Shown piece by piece: positions 1 through 7,852 of a stretch of DNA of 31,465 bases. Source of the DNA: an uncultured Muribaculaceae bacterium. Its GTDB lineage: Bacteria; Bacteroidota; Bacteroidia; Bacteroidales; Muribaculaceae. The translations under genes were made by a program, and so were the position numbers. The notes below the pieces were generated by a model. That model was not told the DNA's origin. It ran no database searches and worked only from the letters and a program-made list of their open reading frames with translations. The stretch spans positions 1 to 31,465 of the forward strand of contig CABUTS010000030.1 of assembly GCA_902494515.1 (NCBI GenBank). Direction: 5' to 3'. Numbering within the stretch: the stretch's first letter is position 1; the number at the start of each line of letters is the position of its first letter.

Positions 1-3000
1 GGCTTAACCGGTTCTGCAGGTTTGGCGGGTTCTGCAGGTTTGGCCGGTTCTGCAGCAGGCGTTTCCGGCTCTGCGGCAGGGGGGGTCGGCTCGCTTTCAG
101 GCGTTTCGGGAAGCTCACCTTCCGGCAACTCTTCTTCGGAATCTCCGGGGTCAACACCTTCGGGACTTCCGGAATCGAAGCCTTCGGGCTGTTCGGGGTC
201 GAAGCCTTCGGGAGCGACTCCCGGCGGCTCGTGCTCGAAGTATTCCGACGGGAGCACGCGTTCCTGGGTGTCCTCGTAGACCTTGTCCTGCATATAGCGG
301 AAGTAGTCGTCAAACGAGCGGCCGGACCGCAGCAGCTTATCAAAGTTCTCAACCGAAATAACTACCGGACGAACCTGCCCGGGGAGCTTGAACGACGGCG
401 AAGCATTGAGTACCTGCAGATAGTGATTTATCTCCCGGACATTGGCGAACCCTTTGATTATCAACAATCCCAGGCGCCCGAAGTTCATCTGCTCGAGGTC
501 AAAATCCTTGACCACGAACGACGAGAAGTTATGGCGCGCAACCTCAAACAGAAGTGCGTTGGGATTGATTTCGTCGGTCGGATAGGTCAGAATCAGCAGC
601 TGCTGCTTCGACGGGTCGAGCGAGAACTCCATCGCCGTGGTGTCGGCGGCCACGGAGTCGTTGCCCAGCCGGATATCCCAGATCATGCCGCGCATATTGG
701 AGCTGCCGGCCTGCAGTTTCTTACCCTGCGCCAACCCAGTGAGGTAAGCCGAAGCATACTCCGACATATCGCTGTCGGGGTAACGCTCGAGCATCGTCAT
801 CAGCGTCTGCTTGAACTCCTCAGGCTTATGGTCAGTGACGAATGTAAGCGCCTGGAGGAACATGAACTTCGGCATCAGCTTGCTCAGCGGATATTTCTCC
901 GAGAAGGAGTCGTAAAGCGCATGGACCTCGGAATTCTTATCGTTGAGATACGCCTCCAGGATATTGTCGTACAACACATTCTCCATCTCCTGCATCCGCC
1001 TGAGCGACCCGATATAGTCGGGATCCTTCAGCGCCAGGCCATACTTCGAGTCGGCGAAGTCCGCGAGAATCAGCTGACGGTACTTCTCCGCGCGGGCCGT
1101 GTCGCCCATGCGCGTATACATCAGATACAGATTATAATATACATCGAGGCGATATTCATTGTCGGGGTAACGGGTCAGCAGTTCGTCGAACTCAGCTTCG
1201 GCGGCGGGGAAATCCTCCATCTTGTCCTTTAGGATGACACCCATGTTGTAGAGCCCCTCCTGAATCACGTCGTTGCAGGTTTTCTTCTCCAGGTCGGTCT
1301 TGGGAATCTGCTTGAGGTAATATTCGGGATAATGGGGATCGGTCTCCTTCTTCAGAGCCTCCTCATCCTGAGCGGGGACACTGTCGTTGGGCAGATCCCC
1401 CTCCGCCCCGACCTCCCCCTCGGGGTTTTCGCTGCCGTCAGCAGCACCGAAATCGTTGAACGAGAAGGTCTGCTTGTTGCGGCGGCGCCAGTCATCCTCG
1501 AGCTTACGGTTGCCCCAGCGGCGCTGGAACTCGGTTCGGCCGGCATTCTTGGTTGCGGTGTTGTAGAAATACCATGAGTCGTCGCCGGTGTTCATGGTGA
1601 ACACCTGGTTTTTCTGGTCGGTCAGGGCGTTGTCGTCCTTCTTAGACATAAACTCCTCGCGGGCAGCGGCCTCGGCCTCCTCCTTCTCCTTCTTTTTCAG
1701 CTCCTCGATAATTTTGTTGATAACCTTCAGCTGCTCCTCCTGCGGCATGGCGGCCAGACGGAGAAGCGAGTCGTTCAGCTCCACGTTCTGGGAGTAGACG
1801 GCGAGTTCGTCGAGGATGTCGCTGCGGCGCTTCAGCGTCGCGTAGTCGGGGAAAGTCGCGGGGAGCACGGGCACAGCCTCGGAATAACATGGCTGCGCCT
1901 TGGCGTAGTCGCGGCGGTCGTAATAAAGGCCGCCGAGGGTAATCTGCGCCAGAGCCTTGTCGATGCCGCTGCGGGTGGATTTCTCCACCGCAAGAGCATA
2001 GTTTTCAATCGCCTTCAGGGTATCCTTGCGCGAAAGATACAGATTGCCGATGGCGTAGTATATCTGGTCGAGGTACTGCTTGTTGCGATCGTAACGGGTC
2101 ATGCGCTGCAGGGCCTTGACCTCGCCGGAGATATCCTCGCCCTGAAACACTTCGCTCTGCTTGATGCGGGCGTTGAACTTGGCGCGATAAGAGGCCGACG
2201 AACTGGCTCCGGCGGAGTGGAACGCCCGGTATGCCATCTCCTTGTTCCCGGCGCGGGCGTAGCACTGCCCCCGCAGAAAGTTCAGACGGATTTTCTGCTG
2301 CTTGCTGGCATATCTGACCGCCTGCGTGAGCGCTTCGGCAGCCTTGTCCCACTCCTGCTGCTTGACATATAAATCGCCCTGAGCGCTGTAATACAGCCCT
2401 TTGAGCTCTTTATTCACCAGATCCTCGACCGGCTTTATGCGGCGCAGGATGGTCTCGGCCTCGAACAGCCACCCCATGGCCAGATAGGAGCGGGCCTCGC
2501 ACAGCCGCGCCTCGGTGACGGTGGCCGGAAGCCAGGAAAAGTGACGTGAAATATAGAAAAAAGTGGAGGCGGCGCCGAGGAAATCGCCGTTCATATACTG
2601 CGAACGCCCCATCATCATCCAGGCATTGTGGAGGAAGGGGTTATACTCCTCGCGTTTCATCCAGGCCTTGTATTTTGGGTCGGAGGCTTTCCCGGCCTGT
2701 TTTTTCGGCTTCTTCTTTATGGAACGGAGCTGTATGGCCTTCTGGGCCTTCTCGATGGAGCGGTCGAAGTTGCCCGAGGGCTGCGGCGACTTCTCGTCGG
2801 CACGGGCGGCCGCCGGGTGAATCGGCAGGAGCGCCGAGTAATCATCCTCGTAGCTCTCCTCCATCTGGTGCAGGGTCTCCTTGTAGTGGGTATCGCCGTT
2901 GTAATATATGTTGTAGCGGGTGATAAACGCCTGATACTTACGGGTTGCGGCATTGTTCTTCTTAGGAGAACACGACGTGAAGGCCGGGGCTACAAGAGCC

Positions 3001-3050
3001 ACGGCCACCAGCAGCCATAAGAGTTTCATGCAGGCGCAACGTTTCATCAT
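1..3050 (-). CDS. PorW/SprE-like TPR lipoprotein, partial (3' end beyond left edge)
   Basis: An open frame of 1016 codons runs from ATG 3050 to the left edge with no stop. ATG 3029 (residue 8) is an equally good start and gives a cleaner signal peptide. A hydrophobic stretch ends in the lipobox FTSC (Cys27), predicting an outer-membrane lipoprotein. The mature N-terminus carries RYNIYYNG (about residues 45-52), typical of the SprE/PorW family of type IX secretion periplasmic lipoproteins. Many TPR-like helical repeats follow (for example around AIENYALAVEKS and AAEAEFDELLTRYPDNEYRLD). The visible C-terminus is a Pro/Glu-rich tail (PEGFDPEQPEGFDSG, then EPAKPA units). It lies 25 nt after the histidine kinase stop and probably shares its operon. 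The family call rests on the N-terminal motif and overall layout. A generic TPR lipoprotein is the alternative, because some Bacteroidales without a full type IX system also have long TPR lipoproteins. Confidence 0.75.
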   Translation of the reverse strand, partial: MMKRCACMKLLWLLVAVALVAPAFTSCSPKKNNAATRKYQAFITRYNIYYNGDTHYKETLHQMEESYEDDYSALLPIHPAAARADEKSPQPSGNFDRSIEKAQKAIQLRSIKKKPKKQAGKASDPKYKAWMKREEYNPFLHNAWMMMGRSQYMNGDFLGAASTFFYISRHFSWLPATVTEARLCEARSYLAMGWLFEAETILRRIKPVEDLVNKELKGLYYSAQGDLYVKQQEWDKAAEALTQAVRYASKQQKIRLNFLRGQCYARAGNKEMAYRAFHSAGASSSASYRAKFNARIKQSEVFQGEDISGEVKALQRMTRYDRNKQYLDQIYYAIGNLYLSRKDTLKAIENYALAVEKSTRSGIDKALAQITLGGLYYDRRDYAKAQPCYSEAVPVLPATFPDYATLKRRSDILDELAVYSQNVELNDSLLRLAAMPQEEQLKVINKIIEELKKKEKEEAEAAAREEFMSKKDDNALTDQKNQVFTMNTGDDSWYFYNTATKNAGRTEFQRRWGNRKLEDDWRRRNKQTFSFNDFGAADGSENPEGEVGAEGDLPNDSVPAQDEEALKKETDPHYPEYYLKQIPKTDLEKKTCNDVIQEGLYNMGVILKDKMEDFPAAEAEFDELLTRYPDNEYRLDVYYNLYLMYTRMGDTARAEKYRQLILADFADSKYGLALKDPDYIGSLRRMQEMENVLYDNILEAYLNDKNSEVHALYDSFSEKYPLSKLMPKFMFLQALTFVTDHKPEEFKQTLMTMLERYPDSDMSEYASAYLTGLAQGKKLQAGSSNMRGMIWDIRLGNDSVAADTTAMEFSLDPSKQQLLILTYPTDEINPNALLFEVARHNFSSFVVKDFDLEQMNFGRLGLLIIKGFANVREINHYLQVLNASPSFKLPGQVRPVVISVENFDKLLRSGRSFDDYFRYMQDKVYEDTQERVLPSEYFEHEPPGVAPEGFDPEQPEGFDSGSPEGVDPGDSEEELPEGELPETPESEPTPPAAEPETPAAEPAKPAEPAKPAEPVK
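3..74 (-). repeat. 18-bp coding repeats (EPAKPA) in PorW/SprE-like tail
   Basis: Near-identical 18-bp units at the window edge encode repeated Glu-Pro-Ala-Lys-Pro-Ala, with an EPETPA variant. They form a low-complexity, probably extended C-terminal tail. The full copy number is unknown because the gene continues outside the window. Confidence 0.7.
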
Positions 3051-3075
3051 AGAATAAACGCACGGGCACCCCGGA

Positions 3076-4719
3076 TTATTGCTTTACCGCCCCGACATCA
3101 GGGGAAACGGAGGTTCCGGGAGCTGTGGTGTCTGAGGTTCCGGAGGCAGGGGAATCGGAGGTTCCGGACGGGGTGGTGTCTGAGGTTCCGGGAGCGGAGG
3201 CATCGGATGTTCCGGAAGCGGAGGTCTCCGGGGCCGGTTTCTCCTCGCTCTTGGGTTTGCAGCGGCGCAGCGTGAAGATGAACTCCAGACCGCCCCCCTC
3301 GCGGTTACGGACCGTAACGGAGCCACCCATGCTGTTGAAGGCACTCTTCACAATCGGCAGCCCGAGGCCGGTGCCGCCGGCCTTGCGCGAACGGCCGGTG
3401 TCGACGCGATAGAAGCGCTCGAACAGATGGACCAGATGTTCTTCCCCTACCCCGACACCGTTGTCGTAGAACGAGAAGGTGTAGAAGTTGTCGTTGCGGG
3501 CAATCAGGTTGACACCCATCACGGTGCCCTGCGAATAGGCTACCGCATTGCGTATCAGGTTGTTGAGCACACTGTTGAGCAGTTCGCCGTTACCCCAGAT
3601 ATGGCAGTCGAGCGGAATGTTGTAGCGGAACTCCATCCCCTTGGTGAGATCGCCGTTGTTGACATCGTCGGCGATCGAGAACACCAGTTCGTGGAAGTCG
3701 ATGTCGCTCATCGGGATATCCTTTTTCTTCTCGTCAAGACGCGTCATGGTCGACAGGTCGTTCATCATCAGCACCAGACGCTCTACGTTCTGCTGCGCTT
3801 TCTGCAGGAAGTAGTTGCGCTCGTCGGCCGTCATGTCGGGGTTGCTGACAATCATGTCGAGATACGAACGGATGATGCCGATCGGGGTCTTGAGTTCGTG
3901 GGAGATATTGTTGGTCAGTACGCGGCGTATGTTGTTTTTCTCCTCGATGGCCTTGATGGCGATGGCATGCTCGCGCTCACGGCGCACGTTGGCCTGCATA
4001 CGGGAGTTGTAGATGGCCACGACCTGACGGGAGATATCGCCGATTTCATCCGAGGGGAATTCACCCATGGGGATGAACTCGCGGTCGTCGGCCGCACGCG
4101 AGGCGAAGTCGCGCAGCAGCTCCACATTGCGCGCCTGGTGGATGGTGAACATCCACACCATGATGGTGCCCAGCAGTCCTACAATTATGATTATCAGCCA
4201 GAAAGTGTTGTCCACAACCAGGGCTTTCTCGACCTCGGCCGAGCGGGGCAGGTAGATGCGGATCTCCACACTCTCGTCCTTCGACAGGCGGCTGCCATAC
4301 ATGAACAGCTCCTCGCCCGACGGGAGGCGGGTGTTGGTAACCAACAGGCGGAAGCTGCTGTCGGGCATCACCTCGTAATGCGAATCCTTCACCTCGGCGG
4401 GTACCTCGTCGCGCACCGGTCCGAGTGAATAAAGCAGCTCGCCGGTGTTCCGGGAGTACACCGCGAGGTTCAGCCCCGACAGCGGGGAATCCCGCAGGTA
4501 GCGCTTCATGAACGTCAGGAAGGGGTCAATGGCGCGGTTAGCTTCCTGGGCATACAGGATGTTACCCTCGGCCATGGCCACATTGTTCACCAGAATCAAC
4601 TCATGATAGTGCTGTTTATTGCGGTATTCCAGATACGCAAACAGACCGATTACGAACCAGATACACAGAAATCCGGTCAGAAACAGCCTCAGATGATATT
4701 TAATTTTAGGCCGGAACAC
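3076..4719 (-). CDS. Membrane sensor histidine kinase
   Basis: A 547-aa two-component sensor kinase. TM1 is about residues 11-29, followed by an extracytoplasmic sensor of roughly 140 residues and TM2 at about 173-193. A HAMP-like linker follows. The HisKA H-box is NISHELKTP (His274), the N-box is LNNLIRNA (about 385-392), and the ATP-lid motifs are DNGVGVG (419-425), FERFYRVD (433-440) and GGTGLGLPIVKS (448-459). All key residues are present, so it should be active. The response regulator ends 39 nt upstream on the same strand, giving a regulator-first pair. The PorW/SprE-like gene starts 25 nt downstream. The C-terminus is odd: after the catalytic domain comes a tail of five octapeptide repeats with core GTSD. 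The linkage suggests envelope or secretion control. The signal sensed is unknown. Confidence 0.93.
   Translation of the reverse strand: MFRPKIKYHLRLFLTGFLCIWFVIGLFAYLEYRNKQHYHELILVNNVAMAEGNILYAQEANRAIDPFLTFMKRYLRDSPLSGLNLAVYSRNTGELLYSLGPVRDEVPAEVKDSHYEVMPDSSFRLLVTNTRLPSGEELFMYGSRLSKDESVEIRIYLPRSAEVEKALVVDNTFWLIIIIVGLLGTIMVWMFTIHQARNVELLRDFASRAADDREFIPMGEFPSDEIGDISRQVVAIYNSRMQANVRREREHAIAIKAIEEKNNIRRVLTNNISHELKTPIGIIRSYLDMIVSNPDMTADERNYFLQKAQQNVERLVLMMNDLSTMTRLDEKKKDIPMSDIDFHELVFSIADDVNNGDLTKGMEFRYNIPLDCHIWGNGELLNSVLNNLIRNAVAYSQGTVMGVNLIARNDNFYTFSFYDNGVGVGEEHLVHLFERFYRVDTGRSRKAGGTGLGLPIVKSAFNSMGGSVTVRNREGGGLEFIFTLRRCKPKSEEKPAPETSASGTSDASAPGTSDTTPSGTSDSPASGTSDTTAPGTSVSPDVGAVKQ
3100..3219 (-). 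repeat. Five 24-bp tandem coding repeats (GTSD octapeptides)
   Basis: Residues 501-540 of the histidine kinase are five consecutive octapeptides of pattern (A/P)(S/P)GTSD(x)(x), with the last one GTSV. The DNA repeats with a 24-bp period. Such arrays change copy number readily by slippage. The tail lies beyond the ATPase domain and is not part of the kinase fold. Confidence 0.85.
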
Positions 4720-4758
4720 GGTTGGATGAATCTATGGGATTTTTTCGACTCGCCGAAA

Positions 4759-5466
4759 TCAGATTTCCGAGCGGAAAACATAGCCGAAGCCCAGACGGGT
4801 TACGATATTCTCGCCGTAAGGGGCGATTTTCTGGCGCAGACGGGTGATGTTGGTATCGATGGCACGTTTGGTGACTTCGGTGTCGCCCCAGACCTGATGC
4901 ATGATCTCCTCGCGGGAGTGGATGCGCTCGCGGTGGGTCAGGAAGAAGAGAAGCATCTCGTATTCCTTCGGGGTGAGGGACACCTCCTTGCCGTCGACGA
5001 AGCAGGTCTTGTTGTTGCGGTCCACACGCATGGTGCGGAAGGTCAGGTCGGGCTCATAGTTGGAACGCGAGACGTTGAAAGCCACCTGCTGCGAAACATG
5101 GGTGCGGCGGAGCACAGCCCTCACTCGGGCTATGACCTCGGCGATCACAAACGGTTTGGTGATATAGTCGTCGGCGCCGATGTTCAGCCCCATCACTGTG
5201 TCGTCCTCGCCGTTGAGGGCGGAACAGAAGATGAGCGGGGTGTTCTCCGTTGCGGGAATGTTTCGCACGCGTTTTGCAAAGTCGAAACCGCTGAGGTGCT
5301 CCATCATGATATCCACGATCATGAGCTGATAGACCGAGAGGTCCATTTTCAGGGCCGATTCTGCCGAGTCTGCGGTGTCAACTTCGTATCCTTCGCGTTC
5401 GAGGTTATATTTAAGGATTTCGCACCAGGATTCTTCGTCGTCGATTACAAGTATTCTGATTCTCAT
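4759..5466 (-). CDS. OmpR-family DNA-binding response regulator
   Basis: A 235-aa regulator starting at ATG 5466, where MRIRILVIDDEE begins the receiver domain. An in-frame ATG at 5520 would only add 18 residues that are not part of the fold. In the receiver, acidic residues Asp9/Asp10, phospho-acceptor Asp52 (IVDIMM), Ser82 at the Thr/Ser switch position and Lys104 (TKPF) are all visible. The C-terminal winged helix of the PhoB/OmpR type runs over about residues 150-235 (VSLTPKEYEMLLFFL, then DTNITRLRQKI and GFGYVF). It is the first gene of the apparent regulator-kinase-PorW/SprE operon and the cognate partner of the kinase that follows. It has a DNA-binding output domain, unlike PorX, which carries a PglZ domain, so this is not the PorXY system. 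Confidence 0.95.
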   Translation of the reverse strand: MRIRILVIDDEESWCEILKYNLEREGYEVDTADSAESALKMDLSVYQLMIVDIMMEHLSGFDFAKRVRNIPATENTPLIFCSALNGEDDTVMGLNIGADDYITKPFVIAEVIARVRAVLRRTHVSQQVAFNVSRSNYEPDLTFRTMRVDRNNKTCFVDGKEVSLTPKEYEMLLFFLTHRERIHSREEIMHQVWGDTEVTKRAIDTNITRLRQKIAPYGENIVTRLGFGYVFRSEI

Positions 5467-5897
5467 AATGTTATGATTATTGTCGGGAACAGTCAGAGGC
5501 GATTTCAGGGCGCCGGACAAATCGTGCCTGAAATCGTTCCGAACCGGCCTCAGATGGGAGCCCCCGGATGTCGAGGATGGCCAGAAGCCGGCCTCCGGGG
5601 GAGTTCAAAAATTTGTTGGAATAAAGTTAGCTATTTTCCTATACAAAATTTGCAGATTTATTGTTAAAGAAAGTTAAATCAAATATTTGACCGAACTATT
5701 CCACCCCGGCTGCGTTTAGTAGGTATAATACAATATTTGCACTGTGTTTTTTCATGGTATTAGATTTAAGGTTAAAGATAAACCGAACAAGGCTGTCGTG
5801 AGACAGCCTTGTTTGCTTTATATACCTCCTTTACCTCGGTGTCCTGAACTTACTGTGGAGCTGTCCGAAGCGGTTTATTTGTCTCCGGCTCCGCGCT
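5467..5897. other. Intergenic region without a convincing gene
   Basis: These 431 bases separate the response regulator from apbE, both on the minus strand. No convincing ORF is present. The part next to the regulator holds a GC-rich inverted repeat (5561-5568 with 5594-5601) that could structure the leader. A minus-strand TAACTTTA at 5622-5629 is one base off the -7 consensus but lacks a well-spaced TTTG. The part near apbE holds a perfect 12-bp hairpin, listed separately. Confidence 0.6.
5786..5813 (-). terminator. Perfect 12-bp hairpin downstream of apbE
   Basis: AACAAGGCTGTC (5786-5797) pairs perfectly with 5802-5813 across a 4-nt loop. It lies 84 nt past the apbE stop. The tract after it on the minus strand is only moderately T-rich, so this is a likely but not textbook intrinsic terminator. 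Confidence 0.6.
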
Positions 5898-6947
5898 TCA
5901 GCGCGCCCCGAACCAGTTGTGTTTCAATATTGTATCTTCCGTAACAAGCAAAACTTTTAGCTCCGGCACGGCTTTGAGCATCTCATCGGCCTGCACGCGG
6001 CCGGGGGTAGCCATCAGCGCCGTGGCGTAGGCGTCAGCCTCCGCGCAGGTCGGGGCAACCACCGTAACGCTGAGGAACTCCGACGTCGCCGGCCGGCCGC
6101 TCCGCGGGTCGATCGTGTGCCCTACACGGCGCCCCGAGGCGTCGTGGTGAAAGTTCCGGTAATTCCCCGAAGTAGCCACGCCGCAGTCCGCCACCTCGAT
6201 GATTTCCAACGGTTTATGTATCACGGAATCTTCGCTGAACTCCGGCGCGTCGACCTGAAGGCGCCACGAGTCGCCGCGCGGCGATTGCCCCGCCACAGCA
6301 ACCTCGCCGCCAATCTCGACCATGGCGTCCGTGGCACCGTTGCGCCGCAGCATCTCCAGAATCAGGTCACAGGCATACCCCTTTGTAACCGCCGAGAAAT
6401 TGAACGTCGTCCCCGCGGCTTTCTTGACCAGCCGCCCCCCGCGGATTGAACAGTCAGCGATTCCCACCAACTGCAGCGCCGAGTCGATCTGCGCCTGCGA
6501 CGGCTCGAACAACGAGTCGGCGTCGACCTTTCCGGTGTAGCCGAACTTCCACAGGTTCACCACCGGCGACACCGTCGGATCGAACCGCCCCTGCGACAAT
6601 CCGTTGACTCTAACCGAAATATCAAACACGCGGGTAATCAGCGAATCCACCGAATCGGTTGCGCCGCGATTGATTTGCGAAATCAGCGACCCTCCGGCGA
6701 AGGGGGACAGTGAGTTTTCCACCTGCCGGAACACCCCCTGAATCGAGTCGCCCAGATCCGCCGGGGCACAGTAAGTGATGCGGTAGGTGGTGTTCCACAC
6801 CGCCCCCTCCTTGAGCCGCCACTGCGGAGCCTTCCGGCAGGATGAAAGCGCCCCGCCCAAAATTGCGGCAACCATCACGGCCCCGACCAGCATCCGGAGC
6901 CCGGCTATTTTGTTAAAAACTGGCATTTTTGTCGTAATAATAACCAT
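5898..6947 (-). CDS. apbE: FAD:protein FMN transferase, ApbE family lipoprotein
   Basis: A 349-aa lipoprotein that should covalently attach FMN to target flavoproteins (in this family, Rnf/Nqr subunits and similar) on the outer face of the membrane. A signal peptide ends in the lipobox LSSC (Cys37 from ATG 6947). Family motifs are visible: NFSAVTKGYACD (lysine in the KGYA motif), VEIGGEVAVAG, ATSGNYRNF, GHTIDPRSGRPA, and ADAYATA with the Mg-binding Asp near the C-terminus. A longer frame to 7079 exists, but a consensus promoter at 6974-7004 lies inside that extension, so ATG 6947 (or 6926) is the start. The gene stands alone. The divergent neighbour is a DJ-1 family protein, and no flavoprotein target is encoded nearby. 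Confidence 0.95.
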   Translation of the reverse strand: MVIITTKMPVFNKIAGLRMLVGAVMVAAILGGALSSCRKAPQWRLKEGAVWNTTYRITYCAPADLGDSIQGVFRQVENSLSPFAGGSLISQINRGATDSVDSLITRVFDISVRVNGLSQGRFDPTVSPVVNLWKFGYTGKVDADSLFEPSQAQIDSALQLVGIADCSIRGGRLVKKAAGTTFNFSAVTKGYACDLILEMLRRNGATDAMVEIGGEVAVAGQSPRGDSWRLQVDAPEFSEDSVIHKPLEIIEVADCGVATSGNYRNFHHDASGRRVGHTIDPRSGRPATSEFLSVTVVAPTCAEADAYATALMATPGRVQADEMLKAVPELKVLLVTEDTILKHNWFGAR

Positions 6948-6973
6948 TTTTTCTTCTGAGAAAATTATTTTCA

Positions 6974-7004
6974 CAAAATTATTGAATTTTCTTGCATTAT
7001 CAAA
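6974..7004 (-). promoter_or_regulatory. Consensus Bacteroidota promoter of apbE
   Basis: On the minus strand TTTG (7001-7004) is followed by exactly 19 nt and then TAATTTTG (6974-6981), matching TTTG-N19-21-TAnnTTTG. It places the transcript start about 20 nt before ATG 6947 and rules out the longer reading frame start at 7079. Confidence 0.8.
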
Positions 7005-7165
7005 CTTTTTTGTCGTATATTTGTATGTAGAAACAGAAAGCTTACTTCCGGGCGCGTCATCCCCGGTTCGTCGGAACAACTATTCCTAACATCCTAAAAC
7101 CTAATCCTTCGGAGCAGTTTAAAAAGCCGCCGCCTATCATTTCCTAACAAACCTATTTATTTGTC

Positions 7166-7738
7166 ATGAACACTTCCTACATCTTTCTCGCCGAAGGTTT
7201 CGAAGAGCTCGAAGCCCTGACTGTCATCGACGTCCTCCGCCGAGCCGGAATGGACATCAAATCCGTCTCCATCTCCGATTCACTTACAGTCACCGGTTCT
7301 CACGGTGTCAGCGTTCAGGCCGATCTGCTTTACGACAAGACCGACTTCATCACTCCCGAATGGCTCATCGTGCCCGGTGGCATGCCCGGCGCCGTGAACC
7401 TTTCGAAATTCGCGCCCCTCAACACCCTGCTAATCAACCAGGCCGTCAGCGGCAAGGTTGCCGCAATCTGCGCCTCCCCGGCTGTAGTTCTCGCCCCGCT
7501 CGGCATCCTCGACGGCAAAGACGCGACCTGCTACCCCGGCATGAACAAGGGCATCGAAGGAGTGACCTGGCGCGACACCCCCGTAGTAGCCCTCGACCGA
7601 ATCATCACCGGCAACGGTCCCTCCGCCGCCCTGCGTTTCGCCCTGGCTATCGTCGCCAACTCCATGGGGGAAGCCGTAGCTCAGGAAGTCGGCTCCGGCA
7701 TGCTCTTCTATCCCAGACATGTAAACTTCTACTTCTGA
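7166..7738 (+). CDS. DJ-1/PfpI family protein (YajL/DJ-1-like)
   Basis: A 190-aa protein, the normal length for the family. It has the DJ-1 layout: AEGFEELE near the N-terminus with Glu16 at the position of the catalytic-site glutamate, IVPGGMPGA (about 68-76), and the nucleophile elbow AAICASP with Cys102. ITGNGPSAALRFALAIV matches the conserved helix region near the C-terminus. Members have been described as glyoxalase III or protein deglycase or redox-responsive chaperones. The sequence does not decide among these. It is monocistronic: divergent from apbE across 218 bp and closed by a hairpin terminator before the helicase gene. Confidence 0.93.
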   Translation: MNTSYIFLAEGFEELEALTVIDVLRRAGMDIKSVSISDSLTVTGSHGVSVQADLLYDKTDFITPEWLIVPGGMPGAVNLSKFAPLNTLLINQAVSGKVAAICASPAVVLAPLGILDGKDATCYPGMNKGIEGVTWRDTPVVALDRIITGNGPSAALRFALAIVANSMGEAVAQEVGSGMLFYPRHVNFYF

Positions 7739-7764
7739 CAGAACTATTAAAAAACCATAAAATT

Positions 7765-7800
7765 CAGGGGCCTGCAAATTAATCTGCAGGCCTCTGTTGT
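7765..7800 (+). terminator. Intrinsic terminator after the DJ-1 gene
   Basis: A 12-bp stem with one mismatch (7765-7776 with 7785-7796, 8-nt loop) is followed by a T-rich tract running toward TTTATTTG. It ends only about ten bases before the helicase -7 box, so terminator and next promoter are packed together. Confidence 0.75.
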
Positions 7801-7808
7801 TTTATTTG

Positions 7809-7816
7809 TAACTTTG
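7809..7816 (+). promoter_or_regulatory. -7 box (TAACTTTG) of the helicase gene
   Basis: A perfect TAnnTTTG element 37 nt before ATG 7853. No good TTTG sits at the expected -33 spacing. The box overlaps a TTG codon at 7814 that could extend the reading frame, so that codon cannot be the true start. Confidence 0.65.
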
Positions 7817-7852
7817 CAGATTCAACAGAATCCAATACACCTATATTATATT

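Noticed and set aside
231..1232. 333-codon plus-strand frame opposite the PorW/SprE-like gene
   Set aside because: The minus frame is continuous for 1016 codons with a lipobox and TPR pattern. The plus frame has no recognisable feature.
4719..4759. Regulator-kinase pair as RprXY or PorXY
   Set aside because: The receiver sequence does not resemble RprY as I know it, and PorX has a PglZ output domain, so no gene names were given.
5744..5944. 66-codon plus-strand frame
   Set aside because: It spans the apbE terminator hairpin and the apbE 3' end, and has no family features.
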